From assembly GCA_964036045.1 (NCBI GenBank), contig OZ038378.1, forward strand, positions 158,356,576-158,420,575: a stretch of DNA of 64,000 nucleotides. The letters are read 5' to 3'. The stretch is from Eutreptiella sp. 'Long Island Sound 2002' (Eukaryota > Euglenozoa > Euglenophyceae > Eutreptiales > Eutreptiaceae). How positions within the stretch are numbered: the first letter of the stretch is position 1; each line of letters begins with the position of its first letter. A program made the translations under genes and the position numbers. This document shows positions 31,206 to 40,628 of the stretch, piece by piece. Under the pieces are notes generated by a model. That model searched no databases. It saw only the letters and a program-made list of their open reading frames with translations, and was not told the DNA's origin.

Positions 31206-31823
31206 CCACCCCTCCTGGAGACCTCGAAGAGGTCTCACTGAGTTAGGTGGGCGGTGCACGTGTTGAAAGACACACAAGCAATGTGGTAAAAAAATTTTGT
31301 GTTTCGAACTTGTGCTCGTCAACATGAAACCAAGTAGCGGTCGAACCGAAGAGAGTTAGCTCTCGACGTGGTGTCACATTATCTCCGTGTAGTTGAACCC
31401 ATAGCCTTGGGTCAAACTCACGTGGACAACCTGTCGTCAGTGTCTATTGATACGCCGTGATTGACCTGTCAACCTGTCCAGGCAGAAGCCATTCGATTGT
31501 CACCCTTGCCAGATAGTGCGGGAATACCCGCAGGAAGGCTGTGGGCACGTCGATATATCACATATCACAGAGACACAAGCCGCCAAGGCCGTGTGTGAAA
31601 CACTTGCCATCAGGGCCGAGTATCGAGGAAACAGACACTTGTCCTCAAACTGTCAATCTGCGGCACTATACATTCATAAAGCTGTATCATCCTTGGACAG
31701 ATCGACAAGACATGTTCGAGTCCCGAAGTGATCCTCAAGGGTATTGATTAGTCGAATTACCAATCTTGATCCCATCGGAACTCGAGGCCTTCCAGGGCAT
31801 CTATTCGACAGTGGTTGTTACCT

Positions 31824-32150
31824 TCATTCGTCAACACATGCCGTTGATCGATAAATGTCATGTCCGGCGTAGTGTGGACGAACATTGTTATCCAAGCCGT
31901 GCTTCTGCACAAGGAGTCCTGCTCGGTGAGAAATAAGACCAAGATTCGGGTCACCATGTTTGCCATTGAAGGGGGCCTTGTACTCCAAAATGAAGACATG
32001 CTCTCCTGCAAGAGGTCGACATTGCCCTGATCCCGCGAGCATCTCGCTTTGCCCGACATAGAAGGACCAAAGGTTCAGCGGTTGCCACGCGGCTTCATTC
32101 AAGGCGTCATCATGCGTCAAAGATTGAACAGTGCGGTTCCACCAGTCTTG
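31824..32150 (-). pseudogene. ORF3 homologue, C-terminal part (element B')
   Basis: This stretch is open and reads LNLWSFYVGQ, GEHVFILEYKAPF, GDPNLGL and GLLVQKHGLDNN, aligning with the C-terminal region of ORF3 of element B (SNL-stop-DFYSTK, REHVFVFQYKCPV, GDPNP). The EYK inside a predicted strand is reminiscent of PD-(D/E)XK nucleases, but B has QYK. Function unknown. Confidence 0.65.
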
Positions 32151-33621
32151 GTGCAATAGGGTTGGCTTTCCCCCTTTGGGTTGCCCCCCACGGCACTGGT
32201 TCCAAGACCGATCCAAGCCCCGCACACACGCAACATACCCTTGGGGTGGGATGCAGTAGATCCTAGGGGTGCTGAATTACTCCTTTTCTGGCCTGGTGCG
32301 CGCGCGACATAAATCGCGATCGGGCGTGAGCCTACTGATTTTTTTTTTTCCAATTCTGATTTCTGCGGGTCTGAATTTACGAGATCGTGGATTTCTGGCG
32401 TTTTAGACCCGTACAATTTGATTGGTGCTTTTGGTTTGGTGTCAGGAGCTGATTTTGCCGTTCACACATTTTAGGGGTCCAACACACACGAAAGTAAGAA
32501 AAAGTCACTGCCATGTCTTTCTTGGAGGGCTTGATCCTGGCCAAGCCCCCCCTTAAGACCCTTTTTGTTGATGCTAAGACTAACTTAAGTATTTTTATCA
32601 CTCTTTTGAGGCTTTAAGTACACTTTCTCAAAGTAACTAAGGTTATAACCCTAGCCCCCCCATGCAGTTCAGCCCTACCACTCAACTGAGCGGAGGTATC
32701 TTCCTTCATGGAGGAATTACGGAAATAAAATAGGCATTTCGTGCCTAAGGCCTTGGAGGTTAAGCCTAGTGGTCTTCCACCCCAAGACACCTATACTCAA
32801 TTGTTTCTACCACTTATTGTGGTTTTACCTTTTAACTGTTTCTGAATTCAGTTCCTTGGCAAAGTCATAATCTGTGTCTGGCCTAACTCCTATGCCCCGC
32901 ATTCCTAACCAGCACCATTTCACCCAGAAGAGTGCACATGAAGTGCTTGATGCTAACTTGGAGGCTAGAGTCAGTCCAGTTTTCACATAAGATCTTTTGT
33001 TTTATCCATTTGTCATTGAATCTTTGTATTTCCTACCTGCTTTGTCTATCTGTAGCCCTTCTGTGTTACACTGGATTTCAAACTATTCATTGATTCGATC
33101 CACATCCTGTTCTTGCTCTACTTGCTCCTTTGGTTTTGGGATTTCAACATCAAAAACCTGCAGGATTTCATCAACATCTATAGGGCACTAATCAAGGACA
33201 TCTTTCTACGAATCTTTGTCGCCGTAGCATTGCTCGTAGTGTATAGTACTCAACTGTGTCGCTTAGGTATTAGTAAAAAACTGAGTGTCTATTTGTTGTG
33301 CTCTTGTTTGTGTGTTTACTTATCTATTTCATAGATAAGTATAAGATGACATTATGTAAGGTTCATTGTTCAAATGTTATGTGATATTCAATGTGAGAGA
33401 ACTTCAACAAGGATCAAGACCAAGTTTGGAAAGTGTCTCTGCTCGCCTTTGTCATTGTGCATCTACTTTGATTGAGGTTTGTGTTGTCCATCCATATACC
33501 ATGCTAAAGAATAGACATCCTTGGTCATTGGCACGTTGGAATTTTTGGATTTTCAGTTCAAAATTTTGAAAATATCATTGGGAGAAAATTATTTAACTTG
33601 ACCAACATGGAAGATCCTTAC
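32151..33621 (+). repeat. Left LTR of element C, split by a solo LTR
   Basis: GTGCAATAGGG...GATCCTTAC. 32151-32492 and 33213-33621 align with 60807-61527. The 715-bp interruption is a separate insertion. A further 29-bp indel distinguishes the two LTRs. Confidence 0.8.
32493..33207 (+). mobile_element. Solo LTR related to LTR A in its termini
   Basis: 715 bp flanked by the 5-bp duplication ACGAA (32488-32492 and 33208-33212). The empty site is preserved in the right LTR of C (ACACACACGAATCTTTG, near 61140). It begins AGTAAG and ends CTTTCT, the same unusual ends as LTR A (AGTTAG...CTTTCT). It contains no coding region. Confidence 0.8.
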
Positions 33622-33715
33622 AATCTTATACTTATCTTATGGTGGAGATGGATGGAATCGACTTCTTGCTCTTTGCCAAGACAACGTTAATTCGGTGAAG
33701 GTTATCAATCCTTCT

Positions 33716-34274
33716 AGAAAGATTTCAGCCTTACACCCTAGCACAAAGCAAAAATTCAGGATCAAACTTGCTGATGAAAGTCCACCACTGATTGTAGGTC
33801 CATGGCATAGAAGGCTAGACAAAGACCCAAAAATATGCACACGGCTTTAGAGCATAAAATACATGAAAAAGATATGTTTCTTTGGTTTCTGGGCCTTTTA
33901 CTATCGCCAAAGTTCAGTTCTGACCTTTATCTCTTGAACTGCCCACGCAGTAGGACTGGCCATCATGGAGCCATTCATGTGCCCCATCATGACCAATCAT
34001 GTCATTTCTGCATCATGATGTGATTATGAACAATTAGACCTCTGAGAATCTGCCTGTCACCATCATCTTCAATCATTCTTCTGATTTACTGTTCATCTTC
34101 ACTGTTCATGCACGACAGTCTTGGATTTGCAGTATCATGCTGTACATTCTCGGATCTGGATCTGGATCTGGTTTAAAGTAGGAAATTCACTACCAGAGTT
34201 CAGCTTAATAACGGAATGCTCATATAAATAGGCATGTTCTCAAAAAGAAACAGCCCCAGTTGGTCCATCTAACT
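33716..34274 (-). repeat. Element A 3' LTR
   Basis: 559 bp, about 97% identical to the right LTR. On the minus strand a purine tract (GCAGGGGGGG, around 34275-34284) directly precedes it. Confidence 0.9.
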
Positions 34275-34439
34275 CCCCCCCTGCAGCGCTGCAAGTCCTT
34301 TGCGTGCGTCGCAAAAAATGTAACCCTTAGATGGGCTCACCACATGCATGCGCAATATCCTTACACCCATTTCTTGCTTGTGGTCAGACCTTAGGTGCTC
34401 TGGAATAGCGCACGTGAGTTGCACGTGTGGTTTGGGGTC

Positions 34440-34900
34440 GTGCTCAGTCAAGCTGCTTGCGTGCGCCGTCCTTCATCGCCATGATCTGTTCGTTGCGTAG
34501 GCGTGGAGGCGTCTGACACGTCCTTCGGCAGCTTTGCGTAGCGCGTACCTTGAATTCCACGCGTTGATCCCAATGTCCTTGTCGCTGTAGGCAGTTAGGT
34601 TGATCTTCTTGTACTCAGTCTGCAGGTAGCTGTAGTAGAGGTACTTGGCACTCATCCGTCTCTCCCTCGTGCTCCGTCCTCTCGTGGTAAAGGTACTGGT
34701 ACGGGCAAGTTGCTGAGGTGGACCTTCGTTAGCATCGCACAGATCGCGTCGTGGTTTACGTGCTTGTTTAACAAAATCGCTGTCATCCTGCGAGCGTCCT
34801 TCGATCCACTTGGCAGGGTGTAGTCACCGCACTGCCGGGGTGGCCGTTGTACTGCTCAGGGAGGCCAGTGTGCGCGTGCTGATTCGCTCATTGGTGAGAA
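34440..34900 (-). pseudogene. Frameshifted coding remnant between chromodomain and LTR
   Basis: Consecutive minus-strand frames look coding but do not connect: CGDYTLPSGSKDARRMTAIL, then KHVNHDAICAMLTKVHLSNL in one frame, and MSAKYLYYSYLQTEYKK plus KDIGINAWNSRYALRKAAEG (34655-34473) in another. This may be an additional gene of element A disabled by small indels. No family recognised. Confidence 0.35.
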
Positions 34901-35372
34901 GGGAATGAAACAATTGATTCGCACAAGGTGAAAAAGATGTCACAAGGAGTAAAGGATGTCAATGTACACCATTCCCACTCGGCGTTCACCGTTTGCTTAG
35001 TACCTGGGTGCGTAGGCGTCTACCCCTGGTTACAGTGACCTGGCGCCCTAGCTAGCCAGAACCTCGCTGGCGGAGTTCGCTGTTTTCAGTGTGGGTTTCA
35101 TAAATTTTTTTGTCGTATCCCCCCCCCCCCCCCGGTCTCTCACACTCTTCCCTTCCCCTCTTCTCTGTCTTGCTCTCTCTCTTTCTTCTGGTCTTTCTGT
35201 TGGTTTGGGTTCTTGAGTTCGTGCGCGACAGTTGGTTGCGGAGTCGCCCCCCCCCCCCCCCCCCGGAGGATAGAGCGACGCAAACTCCTGTTCTGGCACC
35301 TTAAACGATACCCTACTGCTGACAGTAGTGCCGTGACTTGTATGGTTTTACAGCTTATTTTACAAGGAAGTC

Positions 35373-36155
35373 ATGGACCGTAGAAAGTCGACTGGTAAAG
35401 GCGTGCCCAAGCCCAAGGCCAAGCCCAAGCCCAAGCCCCTACCAAAACCAGCCAAGCCCTACCCCATACTTCCCCCTGCACCCGTCGCCCCCAGTGGACA
35501 GGCTTTGTCGCAGCCTGTGCCCTTCTTGCACGTGATGCTGCCATTGCCAGCACCGGCACCCCCCGCAGTACCATCGCCTCTTCAGTCGGCAGGCGTGCCG
35601 CTCCCCGCGGCTCTGGCGCCGCCGACGATGCCACCTCCTTCTTCTTCCTCTTCTTCTACTTCCGGTGCATCTCTCGCATCTCCATCTCCTGCATCCACTC
35701 TTGAGTCGATCTACAACTCTCCGCTCTCCCTCTCCGGGACCCCGCCTTCCCGCATCCCTCCTCCCCTCACCAACACCCGCATCCCCTTCCCCCGCTCCCA
35801 CCTGCCCGTCGAGGCCCTCTTCGGGCCTGGGCGCCAGCTGGAGCCTGTCGGTTGTTGGGCAGTCATGCGCAACTCTGATGGGCTCCGGCTGTACTGGGCA
35901 GACGCTCAGCTGGACAGCGCCCAGCTGAGTGAGCCTCGTTGGCTGCCGGGAGCGGTGGACCCAGGGCTGATGTCCGAGTCGGATGAGGAATGCTCCGAGA
36001 CGGTTTCCGTGGACATGCTCGTGGACGTGGACGTGGAGTCGGCTGACTTGGGAGAAGAGTCTTCAGGTTCTTACTTGTTGTGCTTTTCGTGCTCCTTCTT
36101 ACTCTTGGTCTCCGCTAGTTTGAGCACTTTCTGCAATTCGTTGGCGTGGCAGTAG
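35373..36155 (+). CDS. Antisense proline-rich ORF inside element A
   Basis: A 260-codon ATG-to-stop frame on the plus strand, opposite to every other gene of element A. It overlaps the end of the integrase/chromodomain gene by about 85 bp. The first two thirds are rich in Pro, Ala and Ser with a basic start (MDRRKSTGKGVPKPKAKPKP). Then comes an ordered-looking stretch (CWAVMRNSDGLRLYWADAQL) and an acidic segment (MSESDEECSETVSVDMLVDV). A basic start with an acidic tail would suit a regulatory protein, but that is inference. The 3' end runs into antisense of pol, so the real C-terminus may be spliced off. Confidence 0.45.
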   Translation: MDRRKSTGKGVPKPKAKPKPKPLPKPAKPYPILPPAPVAPSGQALSQPVPFLHVMLPLPAPAPPAVPSPLQSAGVPLPAALAPPTMPPPSSSSSSTSGASLASPSPASTLESIYNSPLSLSGTPPSRIPPPLTNTRIPFPRSHLPVEALFGPGRQLEPVGCWAVMRNSDGLRLYWADAQLDSAQLSEPRWLPGAVDPGLMSESDEECSETVSVDMLVDVDVESADLGEESSGSYLLCFSCSFLLLVSASLSTFCNSLAWQ

Positions 36156-37278
36156 TCCCGAAATACCGAACTCACATTTCCTTGGTCCGGAATAACCGCC
36201 GTGTAGGGTTCCCACGTTGCCTCTTCCATAGAGTAACCCTCCCACTTGACCAAGAATCTCCAGCCATGCCTGTTCTTCGAACGCAGAATAGCTTCCACCT
36301 TGTAAAAACCCTTTGCCTTCATTCCCTTCGCGTCCATATCCGGCAGCTGTCCTTCTCCTTCAGAGTCCACCGCGCTGCCGAGTTTCGACGTCATGTCCTC
36401 ATCCTGATCGTCGTTGAGCTCATCCTCCTCAGCCGCCATTTCGTCGTCGAAACCCTCCAAATCCAGGTCGTACTCGTCCATCAGGGTGTACCTCTTGAGG
36501 AAAGGGAAGCCGACTTCGATCTCTCCCCCAAACCTCGGGCTTGCGCGTACTTTAACCGAACTAGGACCCACATCCATGACCATAAAAGGACCATAGTAGG
36601 GTAGGTCTAGATCGTTCGTTTTCCAGCGCGGTAACCTCCTGTGGTGCACGAGTACCATGTCTCCGATTTGGTATTCGACGGGTTTGCGCCCACGGTTGCT
36701 GCGTGTGTTCCCACGTTCTCTGATCCTCTGAAGCAGTTCTTTGGCCTTGCCTGCCAACGTCGCTTGCTTCTCCATCCAATCTTTCACCTTAGGATTCGCG
36801 TCTTGCGGCGTCGAGAACTCCATGTGGAAACCAGGACGACCGAAGAAGAGCTCGTGCGGTGAGAAACCAGTACGCGTGGACACCTGGTTGTTCATCAGGT
36901 ATATTGCGTACGGTAGGACTCTCAACCAGTTCCTTCCCTTCTCCTGCGCCATGAGGATCCGCATCACTGTTTTGAAGGAGCGGATTTGCCTCTCGCAGAG
37001 TGCGTTCTTGGTGCGTAGATAGGGCGTACCGAATTGTATCTCGCAACCAAGAGTCTCCAGTACTCCCCTGTACCAGTTGCCTGCTGCTGTTAAGCGCACG
37101 TCCTGATCAGAGTGGATGACCTTCGGTAAACCATAGACTTGTACCCATTCTTCAAACAAAGTCTTCAGCACGGTTTCGCTATCCGCCTTCTTGTTCATAG
37201 GGAAGACCCTCGCGAATCTGGAGAGCCCGCACGTGACCATCAACGCAAAGTTGTGCCCGGCATAGTGGGGCAGTGTAA
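36071..37278 (-). CDS. Element A integrase core and chromodomain
   Basis: Minus-strand frame from the element D junction. It has the second catalytic Asp (VIHSDQDVRL), the third residue region (TKNALCERQIRSFKTVMRIL), the GPF/chromo-type linker (LPYYGPFMVMDVGPSSVKV) and a C-terminal chromodomain (FLVKWEGYSMEEATWEPY). The chromodomain probably steers integration to marked chromatin, as in chromoviruses. The frame ends at UAA; beyond it the same frame stays open for 54 Ser-rich acidic codons to UGA at 35906-35908. Confidence 0.85.
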
Positions 37279-37830
37279 TATTTTCAAAACACTTGTACGG
37301 TGTTTTGTCGTGTGCTTTCCAAGATCTTTTGTACCAAAATCCCAAATCTTGATTTCAAAGAACTCCTGGACGACCCACAATACCGAAGACGGCGCAACCC
37401 AATAGCGAAGCAAATAGCTGTAATACGACTTTTCTTTATAGTCCAGAAGTACTGAGCGATCTTGCCTCTTGCTGAGATCGCAATAATCCCATTGCACACT
37501 AAAGACAAATAGACACTCAGAAATTGTTCATGCATGCATTCGCACATTACATTCCTACAAAATCAGATCTTTTTATAATAAAAATCAGTGCTTTTCGGAA
37601 AGAAAACAATGCACAAATCAGTGCGCACGCGTGCCATGCAGTGCCCAAAAAGCGGCATCTGCACCGCAACGCGACAGGATAATATATGGGTTTATGTAAC
37701 ATACATGTGTCAGTACAGCCAAGTACTGAGCACAATACCTTAATGACAAAATAGCAGTAAACATAACAAACCGAATCCTAGGGAAAACACAGGCTTTCAG
37801 GCTTGTCCTGTCCTGTCCTGAGCTCCCCTT
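37279..37830 (-). repeat. Element D 3' LTR
   Basis: 552 bp, no difference seen from the copy at 39773-40324. Ends AGGGGAGCTC... and ...GTTTTGAAAATA on the minus strand. Confidence 0.9.
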
Positions 37831-38828
37831 TACACTCCCCCCCCAAGCCCACACATACCCTGATGTGTGGCTGAGACCCCAAAACAAAAGGGTGCGAAGG
37901 GTTTTACCATAGGGCCGGGAAAAGCTCAGACAGAGCTGGGTGGGTGTAAAACGCAAGCACCCAAAAGGCTGCCTTGCATGTTTACACTCCCCCCCCAGGC
38001 TCAGCACTCCCCAAATGAGTTGCTGACCCGAGCAAAAAAATAGCAAAACATGCAGGCCTTAACCTACAATACAATACAGATATTATTGTCTGTGATCTGG
38101 CTATTTCTACCCATTCCAGGTAAAAACAGCTACTATCTATGTGCAGATCATGCTAGTGGAATACCACTGGTACCAAAGATAGCTTTACCCTCCTGAAAGG
38201 GATTTCTGTCACAAAACAGTGCTCTAGGGGAGTGGTGAAGTGGTGTTTCAACCTATACCCACTCAAACTCCTCAAAGGGTGTGAAAACCTGATAAGTGCT
38301 CATGGCACACAACCTGAAGTGCTCATGGCACAGATAAAATTTAGTATAAAAATACTGAAAGAAAACCCCTGCTTTTTCCAACAAAAGCAGAAAAACAAAC
38401 GGGAAAACCACTCTGCTTTTTCTCCAAGACAGAAGCAGCTGAAAAAGACAAAAAAGACACACTGCTCACAAGCAGGCAGGTGCAAAGCAAAACAGAATTG
38501 CAAAACTGAGTAAACCAGAGTTCACTCAAAGTGTAAAGCAGGGTGTATCCCACCACTGCTCATTGCAGATCCAAAATAGTATCTACAACGAAAAAGAAGG
38601 CAAAGGCATATGTCAGTGCCTGCACACAAGGCGCTTGGCGCCACTTGTAGGCCAAAAAAAGGCTTCGTTGACAAAGTCAACTTTTGGATGCATTGTAATT
38701 TACATCACATTCTGCCATCTGTGGCAGATATATACCACAAGGCGCTCACAGCGCCAAAAGCTGACAAAGAAAGCGCTGCAAGCGCTCGCGTTACGCGCAA
38801 GTTACAGAGCGCTCTCAGCGCTCAAAAC

Positions 38829-39719
38829 CTAAAGGAAAGGGTTGTACTTATCTTCCTTGGAAGCCAAACGCTGGCCCCACTCTGACCGCGGTGGGCAGGA
38901 AGTTCGACACCACTTGAAGGCCTCCTTGTTTTCCACTTTGGAGACCAGAACGTCAACCAGTTCATTGAAGTACTGGGCAGCTCTTCGTCTTTGAACGGCT
39001 TTGCCTGCACGTCGTCCTCTTCTTGGCTTGCCCTCACTGATGACCTCCTGAGATTGTTCGGCCACCCAACTTCCCACACCTTTTTCGAAGCTTGTAGAAT
39101 TCGTCACTCGGTGCTCCTTTCTTCGTTTCCAGGGCTCTTTTTGTGACCCATCGGCGTTGGCCTCTTCACTTGAGCTGCATCGTGACTCCTTTTGGTCTTG
39201 AGTTGACGAACTATTTTTTGTGGCTCTGAAAGGCGTAGAAGGAAGCGGACTTCTCAACAGCGAGACGATACTTTGTAGTTTGTGCAGCGCAACTTCCAGC
39301 GACGACTCCAATTTTGTAAACACACGTGAATACGCATTGTTCTTCGTCGGCGCTGTCTTTGACTTGTGTGGAACTGCTTTCGTCCTCCACGGCAATTCTT
39401 CACTTTGTACGCCGTGAACCACGACCTTGTTGTCGGCGCTACTCAACTGCACCATGAGGGCATGGAAGAGACCTTGAAACTTGTACCCGAAATTCGCATA
39501 GAGCTTGGCGAACGTGAATTCTTGAGCACCCCTCAGCTGTTCCCGCACGCGTCGTTCCTCTCTCTCCAGATCCTGCAGTGACGGCGACCGTGATGGTGCA
39601 GGCCCTCTAGGCGGAGGCGGTGCCGGTCTTCTCGGCGGCGACTGCACGAGCATTGTTGACAGCGAGCTGGGATGTTTTACGGCTATGGTGGTTAGCGCTG
39701 ATGTTGAGGGAGCGCTCAT
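38829..39719 (-). CDS. Element D single ORF, unknown protein
   Basis: 296 aa; its ATG lies 54 bp after the 5' LTR and the frame is unbroken. The N-terminus is Ser/Pro-rich (RRPAPPPPRGPAP), followed by a helical segment (LEREERRVREQLRGAQEF) and FGYKFQGLFHALMVQLSSAD. The middle is Ser/Lys-rich, then a basic RRGRRAGKAVQRRRAAQYF stretch near the C-terminus. The position is that of gag, and a structural or RNA-binding role is plausible, but no Gag motif or zinc knuckle is present. The 3' half of the interior (37831-38828) is non-coding with GGCGCC/AGCGCT inverted motifs. Confidence 0.6.
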   Translation of the reverse strand: MSAPSTSALTTIAVKHPSSLSTMLVQSPPRRPAPPPPRGPAPSRSPSLQDLEREERRVREQLRGAQEFTFAKLYANFGYKFQGLFHALMVQLSSADNKVVVHGVQSEELPWRTKAVPHKSKTAPTKNNAYSRVFTKLESSLEVALHKLQSIVSLLRSPLPSTPFRATKNSSSTQDQKESRCSSSEEANADGSQKEPWKRRKEHRVTNSTSFEKGVGSWVAEQSQEVISEGKPRRGRRAGKAVQRRRAAQYFNELVDVLVSKVENKEAFKWCRTSCPPRSEWGQRLASKEDKYNPFL

Positions 39720-39772
39720 GGTGTCTCTGTGGGCTTGCTAAATCTGCAGCTGGGCGGCGGATATTGCGATCT

Positions 39773-40324
39773 TATTTTCAAAACACTTGTACGGTGTTTT
39801 GTCGTGTGCTTTCCAAGATCTTTTGTACCAAAATCCCAAATCTTGATTTCAAAGAACTCCTGGACGACCCACAATACCGAAGACGGCGCAACCCAATAGC
39901 GAAGCAAATAGCTGTAATACGACTTTTCTTTATAGTCCAGAAGTACTGAGCGATCTTGCCTCTTGCTGAGATCGCAATAATCCCATTGCACACTAAAGAC
40001 AAATAGACACTCAGAAATTGTTCATGCATGCATTCGCACATTACATTCCTACAAAATCAGATCTTTTTATAATAAAAATCAGTGCTTTTCGGAAAGAAAA
40101 CAATGCACAAATCAGTGCGCACGCGTGCCATGCAGTGCCCAAAAAGCGGCATCTGCACCGCAACGCGACAGGATAATATATGGGTTTATGTAACATACAT
40201 GTGTCAGTACAGCCAAGTACTGAGCACAATACCTTAATGACAAAATAGCAGTAAACATAACAAACCGAATCCTAGGGAAAACACAGGCTTTCAGGCTTGT
40301 CCTGTCCTGTCCTGAGCTCCCCTT
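39773..40324 (-). repeat. Element D 5' LTR
   Basis: See the matching copy at 37279-37830. Its left edge joins the element D interior and its right edge joins the integrase gene of A. Confidence 0.9.
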
Positions 40325-40625
40325 GTATGAATTCGAGGTACACGACAGAGTTCACCATATGAGGTATGGGCAGGTTTCCCATTTCTACGCGATCGACTTG
40401 ACTGTTGGGTTTCCCCAGGATGCAGTGGCAGTCTTTCGTCACTTCGGTCATAAGTCTTTTCTTCTCTGACTCATTCTTGTTGCAATGAAAGTGGCGGTCG
40501 AAAAACCATAAGGACCTCTGCACTGCATTTTGACCGTTGACCGTGTGGCTCCATCGAAGTGTTTCCTCGAGATGGGATTCAGGTACACAGACTCGATCTT
40601 CCTTGTACAGCGCGTCTTTAGTCAT
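40325..40625 (-). CDS. Element A integrase, N-terminal zinc-binding part
   Basis: Follows RNase H after a single in-frame UAG (40629-40631). It carries His residues in SHLEETLRWSH and the pair CHC in VTKDCHCILG, resembling the HHCC region of integrase with an altered spacing, and ends at VVYLEFIQ where element D starts. The continuation is at 37278; joining the two across D leaves an uncertain one-base frame difference. Confidence 0.7.
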
Positions 40626-40628
40626 TGC

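Larger units (their letters stand above)
30930..32150 (-). mobile_element. Element B' (left part): 3' LTR and end of ORF3
   Basis: Diverged minus-strand relative of element B. It has a 276-bp LTR (30930-31205, TGTTATGG...CA), a purine-rich tract and a hairpin identical to that of B just inside it, and the C-terminal part of ORF3. It stops abruptly at 32150, where LTR C begins; the matching other half resumes at 61528. Confidence 0.75.
37279..40324 (-). mobile_element. Element D, non-autonomous LTR element inserted in integrase A
   Basis: Two direct 552-bp LTRs (37279-37830 and 39773-40324) appear identical base for base, so the insertion is young. The interior of 1.9 kb has one long minus-strand ORF and a G-rich tract (GGGGGGGAGTGTAA) just before the 3' LTR. 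No RT, integrase or protease is present, so it depends on another element. TACA flanks both sides, a possible 4-bp target duplication. I did not recognise a primer-binding site. Confidence 0.85.

Noticed and set aside
35048-35304. ORFs across the CT/C-rich tract upstream of the antisense ORF
   Set aside because: Translation is low-complexity from pyrimidine tracts on both strands.
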